Under the pieces are notes generated by a model. The model worked only from the letters and a program-made list of their open reading frames with translations, searched no databases and was not told the origin of the DNA. Below, piece after piece: positions 45,259-54,329 of a stretch of DNA of 64,000 bases. The stretch lies in the NCBI RefSeq assembly GCF_014904745.1, contig NZ_JACZCS010000008.1, positions 276,111 to 340,110 of the forward strand, written 5' to 3'. The translations under genes were made by a program, and so were the position numbers. This stretch comes from Oricola nitratireducens. Lineage in GTDB: Bacteria > Pseudomonadota > Alphaproteobacteria > Rhizobiales > Rhizobiaceae. The first letter of the stretch is position 1. Each line of letters starts with the position of its first letter.

Positions 45259-45588
45259 ATGCAGCGAATGGGAATGGTGATCGGCTTGAAGCCGGAGAAA
45301 ATCGCCGAATACAAGCGCCTGCACGCCGCGGTCTGGCCCGAGATCCTCGACATGATTTCGAAGTGCAACATCAAGAACTACACGATCTTCCTGAAAGAGC
45401 CGGAAAACCTGCTGTTCGGCTATTGGGAATATCACGGCACGGACTTTGCGGCGGATGCGGCGAAGATGGCGGCCGATCCGAAGACGCAGGAATGGTGGGA
45501 CGTCTGCATGCCATGCCAGGAGCCGTTCGAGACCCGAAAGGACGGCGAGTGGTGGGCGATGATGGAGGAGGTCTTCCATCATGACTGA
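45259..45588 (+). CDS. L-rhamnose-mutarotase-family protein
   Basis: This 109-residue dimeric ferredoxin-like protein reads MQRMGMVIGLKPEKIAEYKRLHAAVWPEIL.. and continues with NIKNYTIFL, FGYWEYHG and a final EVFHHD. The family (RhaM/YiiL) interconverts alpha and beta anomers of L-rhamnose or L-fucose. It lies three bases after the dehydratase gene and overlaps the oxidoreductase gene by eight bases. Its presence supports a 6-deoxy-L-sugar as the operon's substrate. Confidence 0.88.
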   Translation: MQRMGMVIGLKPEKIAEYKRLHAAVWPEILDMISKCNIKNYTIFLKEPENLLFGYWEYHGTDFAADAAKMAADPKTQEWWDVCMPCQEPFETRKDGEWWAMMEEVFHHD

Positions 45589-46654
45589 GCATTTCGACCC
45601 GACCGCGCTGAACCAGGAATGGCCAATGCCGTCCAGTCCGCGCCCGATCGTCACGTTCGGCGCCGGTTCGATCGTCGGCGACGCCCATTTCCCGGCCTAT
45701 CGAAAGGCCGGTTTTCCCGTCGCCGGGCTTTATGATCCCGATCGGGAGAAGGCGCGGAAACTGGCAGGCGAGTGGGGCGTGCAAGCCTTCGCCTCGGCCG
45801 AGGAGGCGGTGGCGGTGCCGGACGCCATTTTCGATCTCGCCACGCCGCCGAAGGCGCATGCCGACGTTTTGCGCATGCTGCCCGGAGGCGCTGCGGCGCT
45901 GATCCAGAAGCCGATGGGCAGCGACCTCCAGGGTGCCACCGAAATCCTCGCGATATGCCGAAGCAGGAACCTCAGGGCGGCAGTCAATTTCCAGTTGCGC
46001 TTCGCGCCGATGATGCTGGCGCTGAAGGATGCGATCGCCAAGGGATGGCTTGGGGATGTCGTCGATTTCGACGCTTGGCTGGCGCTGGCGACGCCATGGC
46101 AGTTGTGGCCGTTCCTGAAGGGGCTGCCGCGCATCGAGATCGCGATGCACTCGATCCACTATCTCGATCTGATCCGCCAGATCCTCGGTGACCCGGATGG
46201 CGTGCACGCGAAGTCGATCGGCCATCCGTCACATGACGTGGCGCAGACGCGAACCAGCGCCATTCTCGATTACGGCGATCAGGTTCGCTGCGCCCTGTCG
46301 ATCAATCACGATCACGATTTCGGCCGCAAATACCAGGCATGCGAATTCCGTGTCTGCGGCACGGAGGGGGCCGCCTATCTGCAACTCGGGGTCAATCTGG
46401 ATTATCCGCGCGGCGAACCAGATATTCTGGAAATCCATCCGAAGGGCGGGGACGACTGGATCGCGGTTCCCCTGAAGGGGGCGTGGTTCCCGGATGCCTT
46501 CGTCGGCCGAATGGCCAATCTTCAGCGCTTTGTATCCGGCGAGGACACCGAACTCGTCAGTTCCGTCGAGGACGCGTGGAACACCATGGCGCTCGTCGAG
46601 GCCGCCTACCAATCCACGGCGTCGCCGGCGACACCGCTACAGCCGAGACCGTGA
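45581..46654 (+). CDS. Gfo/Idh/MocA-family oxidoreductase
   Basis: This 357-residue NAD(P)-dependent enzyme has the N-terminal nucleotide motif [17 protein letters not shown] (unusually with S-I-V inside the glycine loop), the catalytic-Lys region ALIQKPMG and the C-terminal alpha/beta domain with [10 protein letters not shown]. It is a candidate for the initial sugar dehydrogenase, since no classical L-fucose dehydrogenase is otherwise present in the operon. Confidence 0.85.
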   Translation: MTEHFDPTALNQEWPMPSSPRPIVTFGAGSIVGDAHFPAYRKAGFPVAGLYDPDREKARKLAGEWGVQAFASAEEAVAVPDAIFDLATPPKAHADVLRMLPGGAAALIQKPMGSDLQGATEILAICRSRNLRAAVNFQLRFAPMMLALKDAIAKGWLGDVVDFDAWLALATPWQLWPFLKGLPRIEIAMHSIHYLDLIRQILGDPDGVHAKSIGHPSHDVAQTRTSAILDYGDQVRCALSINHDHDFGRKYQACEFRVCGTEGAAYLQLGVNLDYPRGEPDILEIHPKGGDDWIAVPLKGAWFPDAFVGRMANLQRFVSGEDTELVSSVEDAWNTMALVEAAYQSTASPATPLQPRP

Positions 46655-46656
46655 CA

Positions 46657-47109
46657 ATGGAAAAGACGACCTATTTCGAAGATTATGAAATCGGTTCCGA
46701 GCGCGTCACTTACGGGCGCACGATCACCGAAACCGATTTTGTCGTGCATGCCGGGCACACGGGCGATTTCTTTCCGCATCACATGGATGCGGAGTTCATG
46801 AAGACCCAGCCTTTCGGCCAGCGCATCGCACACGGGACGATGGTGTTTTCCATCGGCGTCGGGCTGACGGCAAGCGTCATCAATCCTGTGGCGTTTTCCT
46901 ACGGCTATGACCGGTTGCGCTTCATCAAGCCGGTATTCATCGGCGACACGATACATACGCGCGCCATGATCGCCTCCAAGGAAGACGATCCGAAGCGGGC
47001 GGACATGGGCAGGGTTTTCGAACGCACAGAGGTCATCAACCAGCATGGCGACGTCGTCATGGTCGCGGACCACATCTACATCGTTGAACGCAGGAACAAG
47101 CCGGCCTGA
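46657..47109 (+). CDS. MaoC-family acyl dehydratase
   Basis: This 150-residue hot-dog protein has the catalytic loop D37-F-F-P-H-H42, which keeps the Asp and His of MaoC hydratases (D-x-N-P-x-H) with Asn replaced by Phe. [18 protein letters not shown] and [14 protein letters not shown] follow. The latter segment is nearly the same as in the MaoC-like protein encoded at 35118, so the two are paralogues. Hydration of an enoyl-CoA is the family reaction. The substrate in a sugar operon is unclear. Confidence 0.85.
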   Translation: MEKTTYFEDYEIGSERVTYGRTITETDFVVHAGHTGDFFPHHMDAEFMKTQPFGQRIAHGTMVFSIGVGLTASVINPVAFSYGYDRLRFIKPVFIGDTIHTRAMIASKEDDPKRADMGRVFERTEVINQHGDVVMVADHIYIVERRNKPA

Positions 47110-47130
47110 GCCGCGCCGAACGGAGGCAGA

Positions 47131-47865
47131 ATGACAGACTGGGTCAAGGGAAAGACCGTCCTCGTGACAGCGGCGGCACAGGGAATCGGCCGTGCGACCG
47201 CGCTGGCCTTCGCGGCAGCCGGCGGCAAGGTCGTCGCGACCGACATCAACGAAGATGTGCTCCGCGAACTCGATGGCACATCCGGCATCATGACACGTCG
47301 TCTCGACGTCCTCGACGCGGCGGATATCGCCAGAGCCGTGGATGCGGCTGGTCCCGTCGACGTGCTCTTCAACGGCGCGGGTTTCGTGCATGCCGGGTCG
47401 ATCCTGGAGATGAAGGACGAGGAATTCGACTTCGCGGTCGATCTCAACGTCCGCTCGATGATCCGCACCATCCGTGCCGTATTGCCGGCCATGCTGGAGC
47501 GCGGCGGCGGCGCGATCATCAACATGGCTTCGGTCGCAAGCTCGATGAAAGGCGTACCGAACCGGTTCGCCTACGGCACGACCAAGGCCGCCGTGATCGG
47601 CCTGACCAAGGCCGTCGCCGCCGATTACGTGGGGCAGGGGATCCGATGCAACGCGATCTGCCCCGGCACGGTCGAAAGCCCGTCGCTGCAGGACCGTATG
47701 CGCGCCCAGGGCGACTACGAGACCGCGCGCGCGGCTTTCATCGCGCGCCAGCCGATGGGCCGTATCGGCACGCCGGAGGAGATCGCCGATCTCGCGCTAC
47801 ACCTTGCCAACGCCACCTACACGACCGGTCAGGCCTACGCCATCGACGGCGGCTGGACGATCTGA
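47131..47865 (+). CDS. short-chain dehydrogenase, probably 2-keto-3-deoxy-L-fuconate dehydrogenase
   Basis: This 244-residue SDR has a cofactor motif TAAAQGIGRA, an Asp after strand 2 (VVATDIN) indicating NAD+, FNGAGFV, the catalytic Ser in MASVASS, Y-x3-K in YGTTKAA and the C-terminal AIDGGWTI. Sequence and context fit the enzyme that oxidises 2-keto-3-deoxy-L-fuconate at C4. GGAGG precedes the start. Confidence 0.85.
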   Translation: MTDWVKGKTVLVTAAAQGIGRATALAFAAAGGKVVATDINEDVLRELDGTSGIMTRRLDVLDAADIARAVDAAGPVDVLFNGAGFVHAGSILEMKDEEFDFAVDLNVRSMIRTIRAVLPAMLERGGGAIINMASVASSMKGVPNRFAYGTTKAAVIGLTKAVAADYVGQGIRCNAICPGTVESPSLQDRMRAQGDYETARAAFIARQPMGRIGTPEEIADLALHLANATYTTGQAYAIDGGWTI

Positions 47866-47887
47866 AGACCTTTCAAGGACGGATATT

Positions 47888-49183
47888 GTGACCGAAATCA
47901 CCGGCCTCAAAAGCTACGATCTCCGCTTCCCGACATCGCAGAGCCTCGATGGTTCGGATGCGATGAATCCTGATCCGGACTATTCGGCCGCCTATGTGGT
48001 TCTGTCCACTGACTCGCCGAACCTCGAAGGTCACGGTCTGACCTTCACCATCGGGCGGGGCAACGAGATCTGTTGCGCCGCGATAGAAGCGCTGCGCCAT
48101 CTGGTCGTCGGCCTGGACCTCGACTGGATTCGCGAAAATCCCGGCCGGTTCTGGCGCCACGTGACGTCGGACAGCCAGTTGCGCTGGATCGGTCCGGAGA
48201 AGGGCGCGATGCATCTCGCGACCGGAGCCGTGGTCAATGCCGTCTGGGACCTGCTGGCAAAACAGGCGGGCAAGCCGGTCTGGCGCCTGGTCGCTGAGAT
48301 GAACCCCGAGGAGATCGTCGACATCGTCGATTTCCGCTACCTCACCGACGCGATCACGCGCGACGAAGCGCTCGACATCCTTCGGCGCGCGGAGGCCGGC
48401 AAGACGGAGCGTATCGCCAAACTCGAGGCGACCGGCTATCCCTGCTACACGACATCCGCGGGCTGGCTCGGCTATTCCGACGAGAAGCTGCGCCGGCTGT
48501 GCCGCGAGGCCGTCGATGCGGGATATACCCATGTGAAACTCAAGGTCGGGCGCGATCTCGACGACGACATCCGCCGCCTGACGATCGCGCGCGAGGAGCT
48601 GGGGCCGGACCGGTTCCTGATGATCGACGCCAACCAGGTGTGGGAGGTCGGCGAAGCGGCCGACTGGGTGAAGAGACTTTCCTTTGCGAAGCCTTACTTC
48701 ATCGAGGAACCGACCAGCCCCGACGACATCGCCGGCCACCGGCGCATTCGCGAGGCGGTCGCGCCGGTCAAGGTGGCGACGGGCGAAATGTGCCAGAACC
48801 GGATCGTCTTCAAGCAGATGATCGCTGGCGGCGCGATCGACATCGTGCAGATTGACGCCTGCCGGATGGGCGGCCTGAACGAGGTTCTCGGTGTCCTGCT
48901 GATGGCGGCGAAATTTGGCTTGCCGGTCTGGCCGCATGCCGGCGGCGTCGGCCTGTGCGAATACGTCCAGCACCTTTCGATGATCGACTACGTCGCCGTG
49001 TCCGCGACGATGGAGGGAAGGGTGATCGAATATGTCGATCACCTGCACGAACATTTTCTCGATCCCTGTGTCATCCGCAACGCGGCCTATATGCCGCCTT
49101 CGGCACCCGGTTTCTCGATCGAGATGAAACCGGCTTCCATCAAGGACTACGTCTTTCACGGTGACCGGACGGCCGCTGCCTGA
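47888..49183 (+). CDS. L-fuconate dehydratase (enolase superfamily)
   Basis: This 431-residue enzyme carries the family phrase SLDGSDAMNPDPDYSAAYVV near the N-terminus. The base motif is KLKVG, metal ligands are in MIDANQVW, FIEEPTSPDD and ATGEM, and the second-base region is WPHAGGVGLCE. It converts L-fuconate to 2-keto-3-deoxy-L-fuconate. The start is a GTG at 47888. It lies between the SDR and hydrolase genes that carry out the next two steps. Confidence 0.92.
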   Translation: MTEITGLKSYDLRFPTSQSLDGSDAMNPDPDYSAAYVVLSTDSPNLEGHGLTFTIGRGNEICCAAIEALRHLVVGLDLDWIRENPGRFWRHVTSDSQLRWIGPEKGAMHLATGAVVNAVWDLLAKQAGKPVWRLVAEMNPEEIVDIVDFRYLTDAITRDEALDILRRAEAGKTERIAKLEATGYPCYTTSAGWLGYSDEKLRRLCREAVDAGYTHVKLKVGRDLDDDIRRLTIAREELGPDRFLMIDANQVWEVGEAADWVKRLSFAKPYFIEEPTSPDDIAGHRRIREAVAPVKVATGEMCQNRIVFKQMIAGGAIDIVQIDACRMGGLNEVLGVLLMAAKFGLPVWPHAGGVGLCEYVQHLSMIDYVAVSATMEGRVIEYVDHLHEHFLDPCVIRNAAYMPPSAPGFSIEMKPASIKDYVFHGDRTAAA

Positions 49184-49210
49184 CTTCACTCTCTGCAAGG
49201 ACAAGACATC

Positions 49211-50050
49211 ATGAAACTTCTCCGCGTCGGCAAGTTCGGAATGGAAAAACCCGCAATTCTCGATGCCGAGGGCAAGGCACACGATCTGTCTTCGGTCGTC
49301 GCCGATATTGCTGGCGACACCTTGCTGCCGGAGACCCTGGATAAGATTGCCGCGCTCGATCCTTCTGCATTGCCGGTCCTCGACGAAGGTCGGATCGGGC
49401 CGTGCGTCGGGCAAGTCGGCAAGTTCATCTGCATCGGACTGAACTATTCAGATCATGCTGCCGAGACGGGCGCGGAAGTGCCGAAGGAGCCCGTCATCTT
49501 CATGAAGGCGACCAGCGCGATATGCGGGCCGAACGACGGCGTGCTGATTCCGCGCGGTTCCGTGAAGACCGACTGGGAAGTCGAACTTGGCGTCGTGATC
49601 GGCAAGGGCGGCGCCTATATCGACAAGGCGGACGCCCTCGACCACGTGGCCGGCTATTGCGTCGTCAACGACGTCTCGGAGCGCGAATTCCAGATCGAGC
49701 GCGGCGGGACCTGGGACAAGGGCAAGGGCTGCGACACCTTCGGCCCGATCGGTCCGTGGTTGGTCACACGCGACGAGGTGGCCGATCCGCAGAAGCTGAA
49801 GATGTGGCTGGAAGTCGACGGCCACCGCTACCAGGACGGTTCGACGGAAACGATGGTCTTCGGCGTTGCCCATCTCGTGAGCTATGTCAGCCGCTTCATG
49901 AGCCTGCAGCCCGGCGACATCATCTCGACGGGAACTCCGCCGGGCGTCGGTATGGGACAGAAGCCGCAGGTCTATCTTAAGGGCGGCGAAGTCATTGCGC
50001 TCGGTATCGAGGGCCTGGGTACGCAACGACAGACCGTCGGCAAGGCATAA
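49211..50050 (+). CDS. fumarylacetoacetase-fold hydrolase, probably 2,4-diketo-3-deoxy-L-fuconate hydrolase
   Basis: This 279-residue protein contains KFICIGLNYSDHAAETGAEVP, the metal-binding DWEVELGVVIGKGG and ISTGTPPGVGMGQKP. FAH-fold enzymes cleave C-C bonds beside diketones. In this operon the fitting reaction is 2,4-diketo-3-deoxy-L-fuconate to pyruvate and L-lactate. It is the last gene of the operon, 76 bases before the left end of the insertion sequence. Confidence 0.9.
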   Translation: MKLLRVGKFGMEKPAILDAEGKAHDLSSVVADIAGDTLLPETLDKIAALDPSALPVLDEGRIGPCVGQVGKFICIGLNYSDHAAETGAEVPKEPVIFMKATSAICGPNDGVLIPRGSVKTDWEVELGVVIGKGGAYIDKADALDHVAGYCVVNDVSEREFQIERGGTWDKGKGCDTFGPIGPWLVTRDEVADPQKLKMWLEVDGHRYQDGSTETMVFGVAHLVSYVSRFMSLQPGDIISTGTPPGVGMGQKPQVYLKGGEVIALGIEGLGTQRQTVGKA

Positions 50051-50214
50051 GGCGGCGCAGATCTCGTTTTCTAGGTTTTACGCATAGAGGACATCGCGAG
50101 ATGTTTTCGGAGTGATTCACTTCCTAATTGTCCGGGTTCAGCGCCAATGAGACAATTTCGGCTTAACGGATAGAGGAGGATTTCTGGCTCATCGTAGCCC
50201 TTCAAGGAGCGAAG

Positions 50215-50580
50215 ATGAGACAGAAATCCGGGACACAGAAAGAGCCGGCGGAGAAAGTCATCAAGGACATCCGCCGCGCCACCCGCAAACAGTATTCGGC
50301 GGAAGAGAAGATCCGCATCGTGCTGGAAGGCTTGCGCGGCGAGGAGTCGATCGCCGCGCTGTGCCGGCGTGAAGGCATAGCCGAGAGCCTCTATTACAAC
50401 TGGTCGAAGGAGTTCCTGGAGGCTGGCAAGAAGCGGTCGGCCGGGGACACGGCGCGTGCAGCCACCAGCGATGAGGTCAAGCATCTGCGCCGCGAAGCCC
50501 ACGATCTGAAAGAGGTCGTCGCCGAACAGGCGCTGGAACTGCGGCTGCTCAAAAAAAGCATGATCGCACCCTCTCGGTGA
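50215..50580 (+). CDS. IS3-family transposase OrfA, C-terminus altered by an insert
   Basis: This 121-residue protein has an N-terminal helix-turn-helix (KQYSAEEKIRIVLEGLRGEE, IAALCRREGIAESLYYNW) and a C-terminal leucine-zipper-like region (KHLRREAHDLKEVVAEQALEL). A run of seven A and a G at 50551-50558 is a classic -1 slippage site. The end MIAPSR-stop is created by a 40-base palindromic insert. Without it the frame would end MIADGGDDE with the TGA overlapping the orfB ATG. Confidence 0.88.
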   Translation: MRQKSGTQKEPAEKVIKDIRRATRKQYSAEEKIRIVLEGLRGEESIAALCRREGIAESLYYNWSKEFLEAGKKRSAGDTARAATSDEVKHLRREAHDLKEVVAEQALELRLLKKSMIAPSR

Positions 50581-50607
50581 ATGCCAAGCATTCACCTGCC
50601 GGGTGAC
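50568..50607. repeat. 40-bp palindromic insert inside orfA
   Basis: The segment starts ACCCTCTCGG, has arms GGTGAATGC and GCATTCACC around CAA, and closes CCTGCCGGGTGAC. Removing exactly 40 bases restores the normal IS3 orfA end and the ATGA overlap with orfB. It shares the flanks CCCTCTCGG and CCTGCCGG with the insert at 50739, while the stem sequence differs but stays paired. Confidence 0.7.
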
Positions 50608-50625
50608 AGATGGGGGCGACGACGA

Positions 50626-51642
50626 ATGAGATACCCTGCATCCGAAAAGCTGGAGATCTCCGGGCTCGTCGAGAAGTCGCATCTTCCGGCCAAGCGAACG
50701 CTGGACAAGCTCGGCATTCCGCGCGCCACCTTCAATCGCCCCTCTCGGCGATGCTTCGCATCGCCTGCCGGCAACGGGTATGACCGCTTCCTGACCGGCG
50801 GCGTCGATGCGCTGGAAGACCGCAAGCCTCAGCCCAAGCGGGTCTGGAACCGCATTCCCGACGACATCCGAGAGAAGGTCATCGACCTTGCCCTCGATGA
50901 GCCGGAGCTGTTACCACGCGAACTGGCTGTGACGTTCACCGACACGCGAGGCTACTTCGTCTCGGAATCCTCGGTCTACCGCCTGCTCAAGGCGCGAGAT
51001 CTGATCACCAGCCCGGCCTTCATCGTCATCAAGGCTGCCGACGAGTTCCATGACAAGACGACGGCACCCAACCAGCTCTGGCAGACCGACTTCACCTATC
51101 TGAAGGTCATCGGCTGGGGCTGGTTCTATCTGTCGACCATCCTCGACGATTACTCGCGCTACATCATCGCCTGGAAGCTGTGTACCACGATGAAGGCCGG
51201 TGATGTCACCGATACGGTGACCATGGCGCTGCAGGCATCGGGTTGCGACAATGCCAGGGTCATGCAGCGTCCCCGGCTGCTCTCCGACAATGGCCCATGT
51301 TACGTCGCCGGCGAACTGGCCGATTGGCTCTCCGGCATTGGGATGAAACACACCCGGGGTTCGCCGTGCCATCCGCAGACCCAGGGAAAGATCGAGCGAT
51401 GGCACCAGACGTTGAAGAACCGCATCCTGCTCGAAAACTACTTCCTGCCCGGTGCCCTCGAAGCGCGGATCGGCGCTTTCGTCGATCATTACAACCACCG
51501 GCGCTACCACGAGAGCCTCGGCAATCTCACACCGGCCGACGTCTACTTCGGACACGGCCAGACCATCCTGCAGATAAGGGAAAGGATCAAACGCGAGACC
51601 ATCAACCAACGGCGCTTGCTGCATCGTAAAGCAGCCGCCTAA
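50626..51642 (+). CDS. IS3-family transposase OrfB (DDE integrase core)
   Basis: This 338-residue protein has the DDE catalytic core: first Asp in LWQTDFTYLK, second in LLSDNGPCYV, Glu in KIERWHQTLKNR, with HHRRYHESLGNLTP-like sequence at the end. The N-terminal part reads RATFNRPSRRCFASPAGNGYDRF, where relatives have RATFYRWYDRY. The difference is an in-frame insert of 36 bases. OrfB is now in the same phase as orfA, separated by a TGA, and not in the usual -1 phase. Confidence 0.88.
   Translation: MRYPASEKLEISGLVEKSHLPAKRTLDKLGIPRATFNRPSRRCFASPAGNGYDRFLTGGVDALEDRKPQPKRVWNRIPDDIREKVIDLALDEPELLPRELAVTFTDTRGYFVSESSVYRLLKARDLITSPAFIVIKAADEFHDKTTAPNQLWQTDFTYLKVIGWGWFYLSTILDDYSRYIIAWKLCTTMKAGDVTDTVTMALQASGCDNARVMQRPRLLSDNGPCYVAGELADWLSGIGMKHTRGSPCHPQTQGKIERWHQTLKNRILLENYFLPGALEARIGAFVDHYNHRRYHESLGNLTPADVYFGHGQTILQIRERIKRETINQRRLLHRKAAA
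50739..50774. repeat. 36-bp palindromic insert inside orfB
   Basis: CCCCTCTCGG opens it, GGCGATGC and GCATCGCC form the stem around TTC, and CCTGCCGG closes it. It adds about 12 residues (PSRRCFASPAG..) to OrfB without breaking the frame. It is related to the insert at 50568 by its outer flanks. Confidence 0.65.
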
Positions 51643-51728
51643 AATGAAAAACCTGATGGGCCAGAGCCTCCACTAGATCAGGCTGCCGAACTGCTCAAAA
51701 CCCCTGAAGACGGACAATCCGACCTCGC

Positions 51729-52640
51729 CTATTTTTCCCAGTGAGGAACCCAGTCGCCGTCCATGCGCAGGGACACACCGGCGGCATCTTCTTCCAGCTT
51801 GACGACATGCAGTTCGCCCTTGTCTCCGCCATAGGTCCGCTGTGCTTTGCGGAACCGCTCATGGACGAGCCGGGTGACGCTGGCTTCGGTTCCCGCGGCG
51901 TCGCAGGCGCCGACGATAAGTCCCAAGTCCTTCATGCAGAGGTCCAGCGTGAAGGAAGGATCGTAATGGCCCTGGAATACCGATGGCGCGTCATGATGCA
52001 TGCACCAGCTCTCCGCTGCGCCGATCTTCAGCGCTTCCCATGCCTGCGGAAGATTGACACCGGATTTTACGGCCATGACGAGCGCTTCGCCCATGGCGGT
52101 GGCATGAATAGCCCATAGCTGATTGCTGGCGAGTTTGGTGATACAGCCCGTTCCGTTCGGGCCCATGTAGTGGACTGGTCCCAACAGCTCCATCATTGGG
52201 CGCAGCCGTTCGACGACTGCTTCGTCTCCGCCGGCAAATTGCGTCATGTTGCCGTTGCGGGCGCCGTCCACCGCGCCCGTGACGGGCGCGTCGATCGCCC
52301 GGGCGCCCCTGGCCTCGATGTCGCGGGCCAGCGCCTTGGCGAGTTCCGGCTCGTTGGTCGTCATGTCGATCCAGACCTGGCCCGGCCCGATCGCGGAGAG
52401 GATACCCTTGTCGCCGCGAAGGACCGCCTCGATCTGTTTCGGGCCGAAGACCATCGTGTAGATGACATCCGCGCTTTTCACGGCTTCGGCGGGACTGTCA
52501 GCCCATGTCGCGCCCAGCGCGATGTGTTCCTGCGCGCGCTCCCGGTCGAGGTCGCACACGGTCAGTTCGTGGCCTCCCCTGATCAGGTTCAGGGAGGCTG
52601 CGCCACCCATGGTGCCCAGTCCGATAAACGCTATGCGCAT
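51729..52640 (-). CDS. beta-hydroxyacid dehydrogenase (3-hydroxyisobutyrate dehydrogenase family)
   Basis: This 303-residue protein has the N-terminal NAD(P) motif [20 protein letters not shown], the substrate loop APVTGAVDGARNGNMTQFAGG and the catalytic-Lys helix GCITKLASNQLWAIHATAMG. It is distinct from MmsB encoded at 21579. It is divergent from betB and its substrate is not clear. It could be a tartronate-semialdehyde-like or hydroxy-acid step. The start is the ATG at 52640. An IS3 element ends ten bases after its stop. Confidence 0.85.
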   Translation of the reverse strand: MRIAFIGLGTMGGAASLNLIRGGHELTVCDLDRERAQEHIALGATWADSPAEAVKSADVIYTMVFGPKQIEAVLRGDKGILSAIGPGQVWIDMTTNEPELAKALARDIEARGARAIDAPVTGAVDGARNGNMTQFAGGDEAVVERLRPMMELLGPVHYMGPNGTGCITKLASNQLWAIHATAMGEALVMAVKSGVNLPQAWEALKIGAAESWCMHHDAPSVFQGHYDPSFTLDLCMKDLGLIVGACDAAGTEASVTRLVHERFRKAQRTYGGDKGELHVVKLEEDAAGVSLRMDGDWVPHWEK

Positions 52641-52719
52641 GTGATCCGTTCCTGTTTCGCTGTGATGTGGGCGTCCGGCCCCGTGTCCGGAGCCGCTGTC
52701 GAGAGGCACGATATTGGCA

Positions 52720-52759
52720 TTGCACAGATGTGCAAGAAAAAGTTTGCATAAACGTGCAA
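52720..52759. promoter_or_regulatory. two tandem 16-bp palindromic operators upstream of betB
   Basis: TTGCACAGATGTGCAA (52720-52735) is a perfect palindrome. TTGCATAAACGTGCAA (52744-52759) is a weaker copy whose outer five bases match, with centres 24 bases apart. They lie in the divergent region between the dehydrogenase and betB. The BetI-like regulator at the end of the operon is a candidate, but another regulator is possible. Confidence 0.55.
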
Positions 52760-52827
52760 GAATTGCGAAGTTGCCGTCGCGGACGGGCGCGGGGCCCTTC
52801 GGAAAACGATGCCTTGGGGAAACGGCG

Positions 52828-54294
52828 ATGAGCGGACTGGCGGTTCAGAAGCTGTATATCGACGGACAATATGTGGATGCCACGTCGGGTGAAACATTTG
52901 AAACGCTCAATCCGGCCACCGGCGATGTGATCTGTAAGGTCCAGCAGGCGTCCGGGGCCGACGTGGACGAAGCCGTGGCATCCGCCATTCGCGGCCAGAA
53001 GGTCTGGGCGGCGATGGCGGCCGAGGAACGTGCCCGCATATTGATGCGCGCCGCCGCCATCCTGCGCGAGCGCAATCGGGAACTGGCGGAGCTGGAGGTT
53101 CTGGACACCGGAAAGCCGATCCGGGAGGCCGAGACCGTCGACATCGTCACCGGCGTGGACTGCATCGAGTATTATGCCGGCGTGTCCCCCTCGATCAGCG
53201 GCGAATTCTTCAATTACGGAGAGAATTTCGCCTATACGCGCCGCGAGCCGATCGGGGTTTGCGCCGGGATAGGAGCGTGGAACTATCCGATCCAGATCGC
53301 GATGTGGAAGTCGGCGCCGGCGTTCGCCTGCGGAAACGCGATGGTGTTCAAGCCATCGGAAGTGACGCCGCTGAGCACCCCGAAGCTGGCGGAAATCTAC
53401 ACCGAGGCAGGTGTCCCGGACGGCGTGTTCAACGTGGTGCAGGGCGACGGCCGTGTCGGCGCGATGCTCACCGCGCATCCCGATATCGGCAAGGTGTCGC
53501 TCACCGGTGAAGCCTCGACGGGCAAGAAGGTCATGGCAGGCGCGGCGTCGACCCTGAAAGAGGTTACGCTCGAACTCGGCGGGAAATCGCCGCTGATCAT
53601 TTTCGACGATACGGATGTGGAAGTCGCGGTCCGCGCCGCGATGCTGGCCAATTTCCTGACGCAGGGCGAAATCTGCGCCAACGGGACGCGGGTTTTTGTC
53701 CAGCGGAGCCTCTACGAACCCTTCCTCGAACGGTTGGCCGCGCGAACGCGAGCGTTGCGCGTCGGCATGCCGATGGATCCCGAAACCCGGGTCGGCGCCC
53801 TGATTTCCGCCGAGCATTTCGAAAAGGTCATGTCCTATATCGATGCGGCGAAGGCCTCCGGCGCCCGGCTGGTCTGCGGTGGCGGCAGACCCGCCGATCC
53901 TGCTCTGGCGGGCGGCTATTTCGTCGAGCCAACGGTTTTCGCCGACTCCAAAGACGGCATGGCGCATGTCCGCGAGGAGATTTTCGGCCCGGTCATGTCC
54001 GTGCTGCCATTCGATACCGAAGACGAAGCGGTGTCCCGGGCCAACGCGACGCCTTTCGGTCTGGCCGCCGGCGTGTTCACGCGGGACATCTCCCGCGCCC
54101 ACCGGGTCGTGGCCAATCTCCAGGCCGGCACCTGCTGGATCAACTCCTATCAGGACCTGCCCATTTCGATGCCGTTCGGCGGCTACAAGGCCTCCGGCCT
54201 CGGACGGGAAAACGGGCAGGCCGTCATCGATCATTACACGCAACTGAAGAGCGTGTTCGTGCGCACCGGCGATCTGGCCGATGCGTTTGCGTGA
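52828..54294 (+). CDS. betB: betaine aldehyde dehydrogenase
   Basis: This 488-residue aldehyde dehydrogenase has the catalytic Cys C283 ([12 protein letters not shown]), the [13 protein letters not shown] motif, and the cofactor region [19 protein letters not shown]. The latter phrase and the [13 protein letters not shown] segment are typical of BetB. It oxidises betaine aldehyde to glycine betaine with NAD(P)+. The ATG at 52828 opens the operon. Confidence 0.93.
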   Translation: MSGLAVQKLYIDGQYVDATSGETFETLNPATGDVICKVQQASGADVDEAVASAIRGQKVWAAMAAEERARILMRAAAILRERNRELAELEVLDTGKPIREAETVDIVTGVDCIEYYAGVSPSISGEFFNYGENFAYTRREPIGVCAGIGAWNYPIQIAMWKSAPAFACGNAMVFKPSEVTPLSTPKLAEIYTEAGVPDGVFNVVQGDGRVGAMLTAHPDIGKVSLTGEASTGKKVMAGAASTLKEVTLELGGKSPLIIFDDTDVEVAVRAAMLANFLTQGEICANGTRVFVQRSLYEPFLERLAARTRALRVGMPMDPETRVGALISAEHFEKVMSYIDAAKASGARLVCGGGRPADPALAGGYFVEPTVFADSKDGMAHVREEIFGPVMSVLPFDTEDEAVSRANATPFGLAAGVFTRDISRAHRVVANLQAGTCWINSYQDLPISMPFGGYKASGLGRENGQAVIDHYTQLKSVFVRTGDLADAFA

Positions 54295-54329
54295 AGCCGC
54301 GAGACGGATGAAACGGGGAACAGAACCGG

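Larger units (their letters stand above)
50127..51718 (+). mobile_element. IS3-family insertion sequence with nested palindromic inserts
   Basis: The two ends are inverted: ATTGTCCGGGTTCAG at 50127 and, on the minus strand from 51718, ATTGTCCGTCTTCAG (13 of 15). Inside are orfA and orfB of an IS3-type transposase. Ends of the TG..CA form would be 50129 and 51716. No convincing target duplication is seen (only AT on both sides). The right end is ten bases from the stop of the next gene, which was not damaged. Two palindromic inserts of 40 and 36 bases lie within the transposase genes. Confidence 0.88.

Noticed and set aside
50100..51730. Target-site duplication around the IS3 element
   Set aside because: The bases outside the inverted repeats (CCTA on the left, CCGA on the right) do not match beyond two bases, so no duplication can be claimed.
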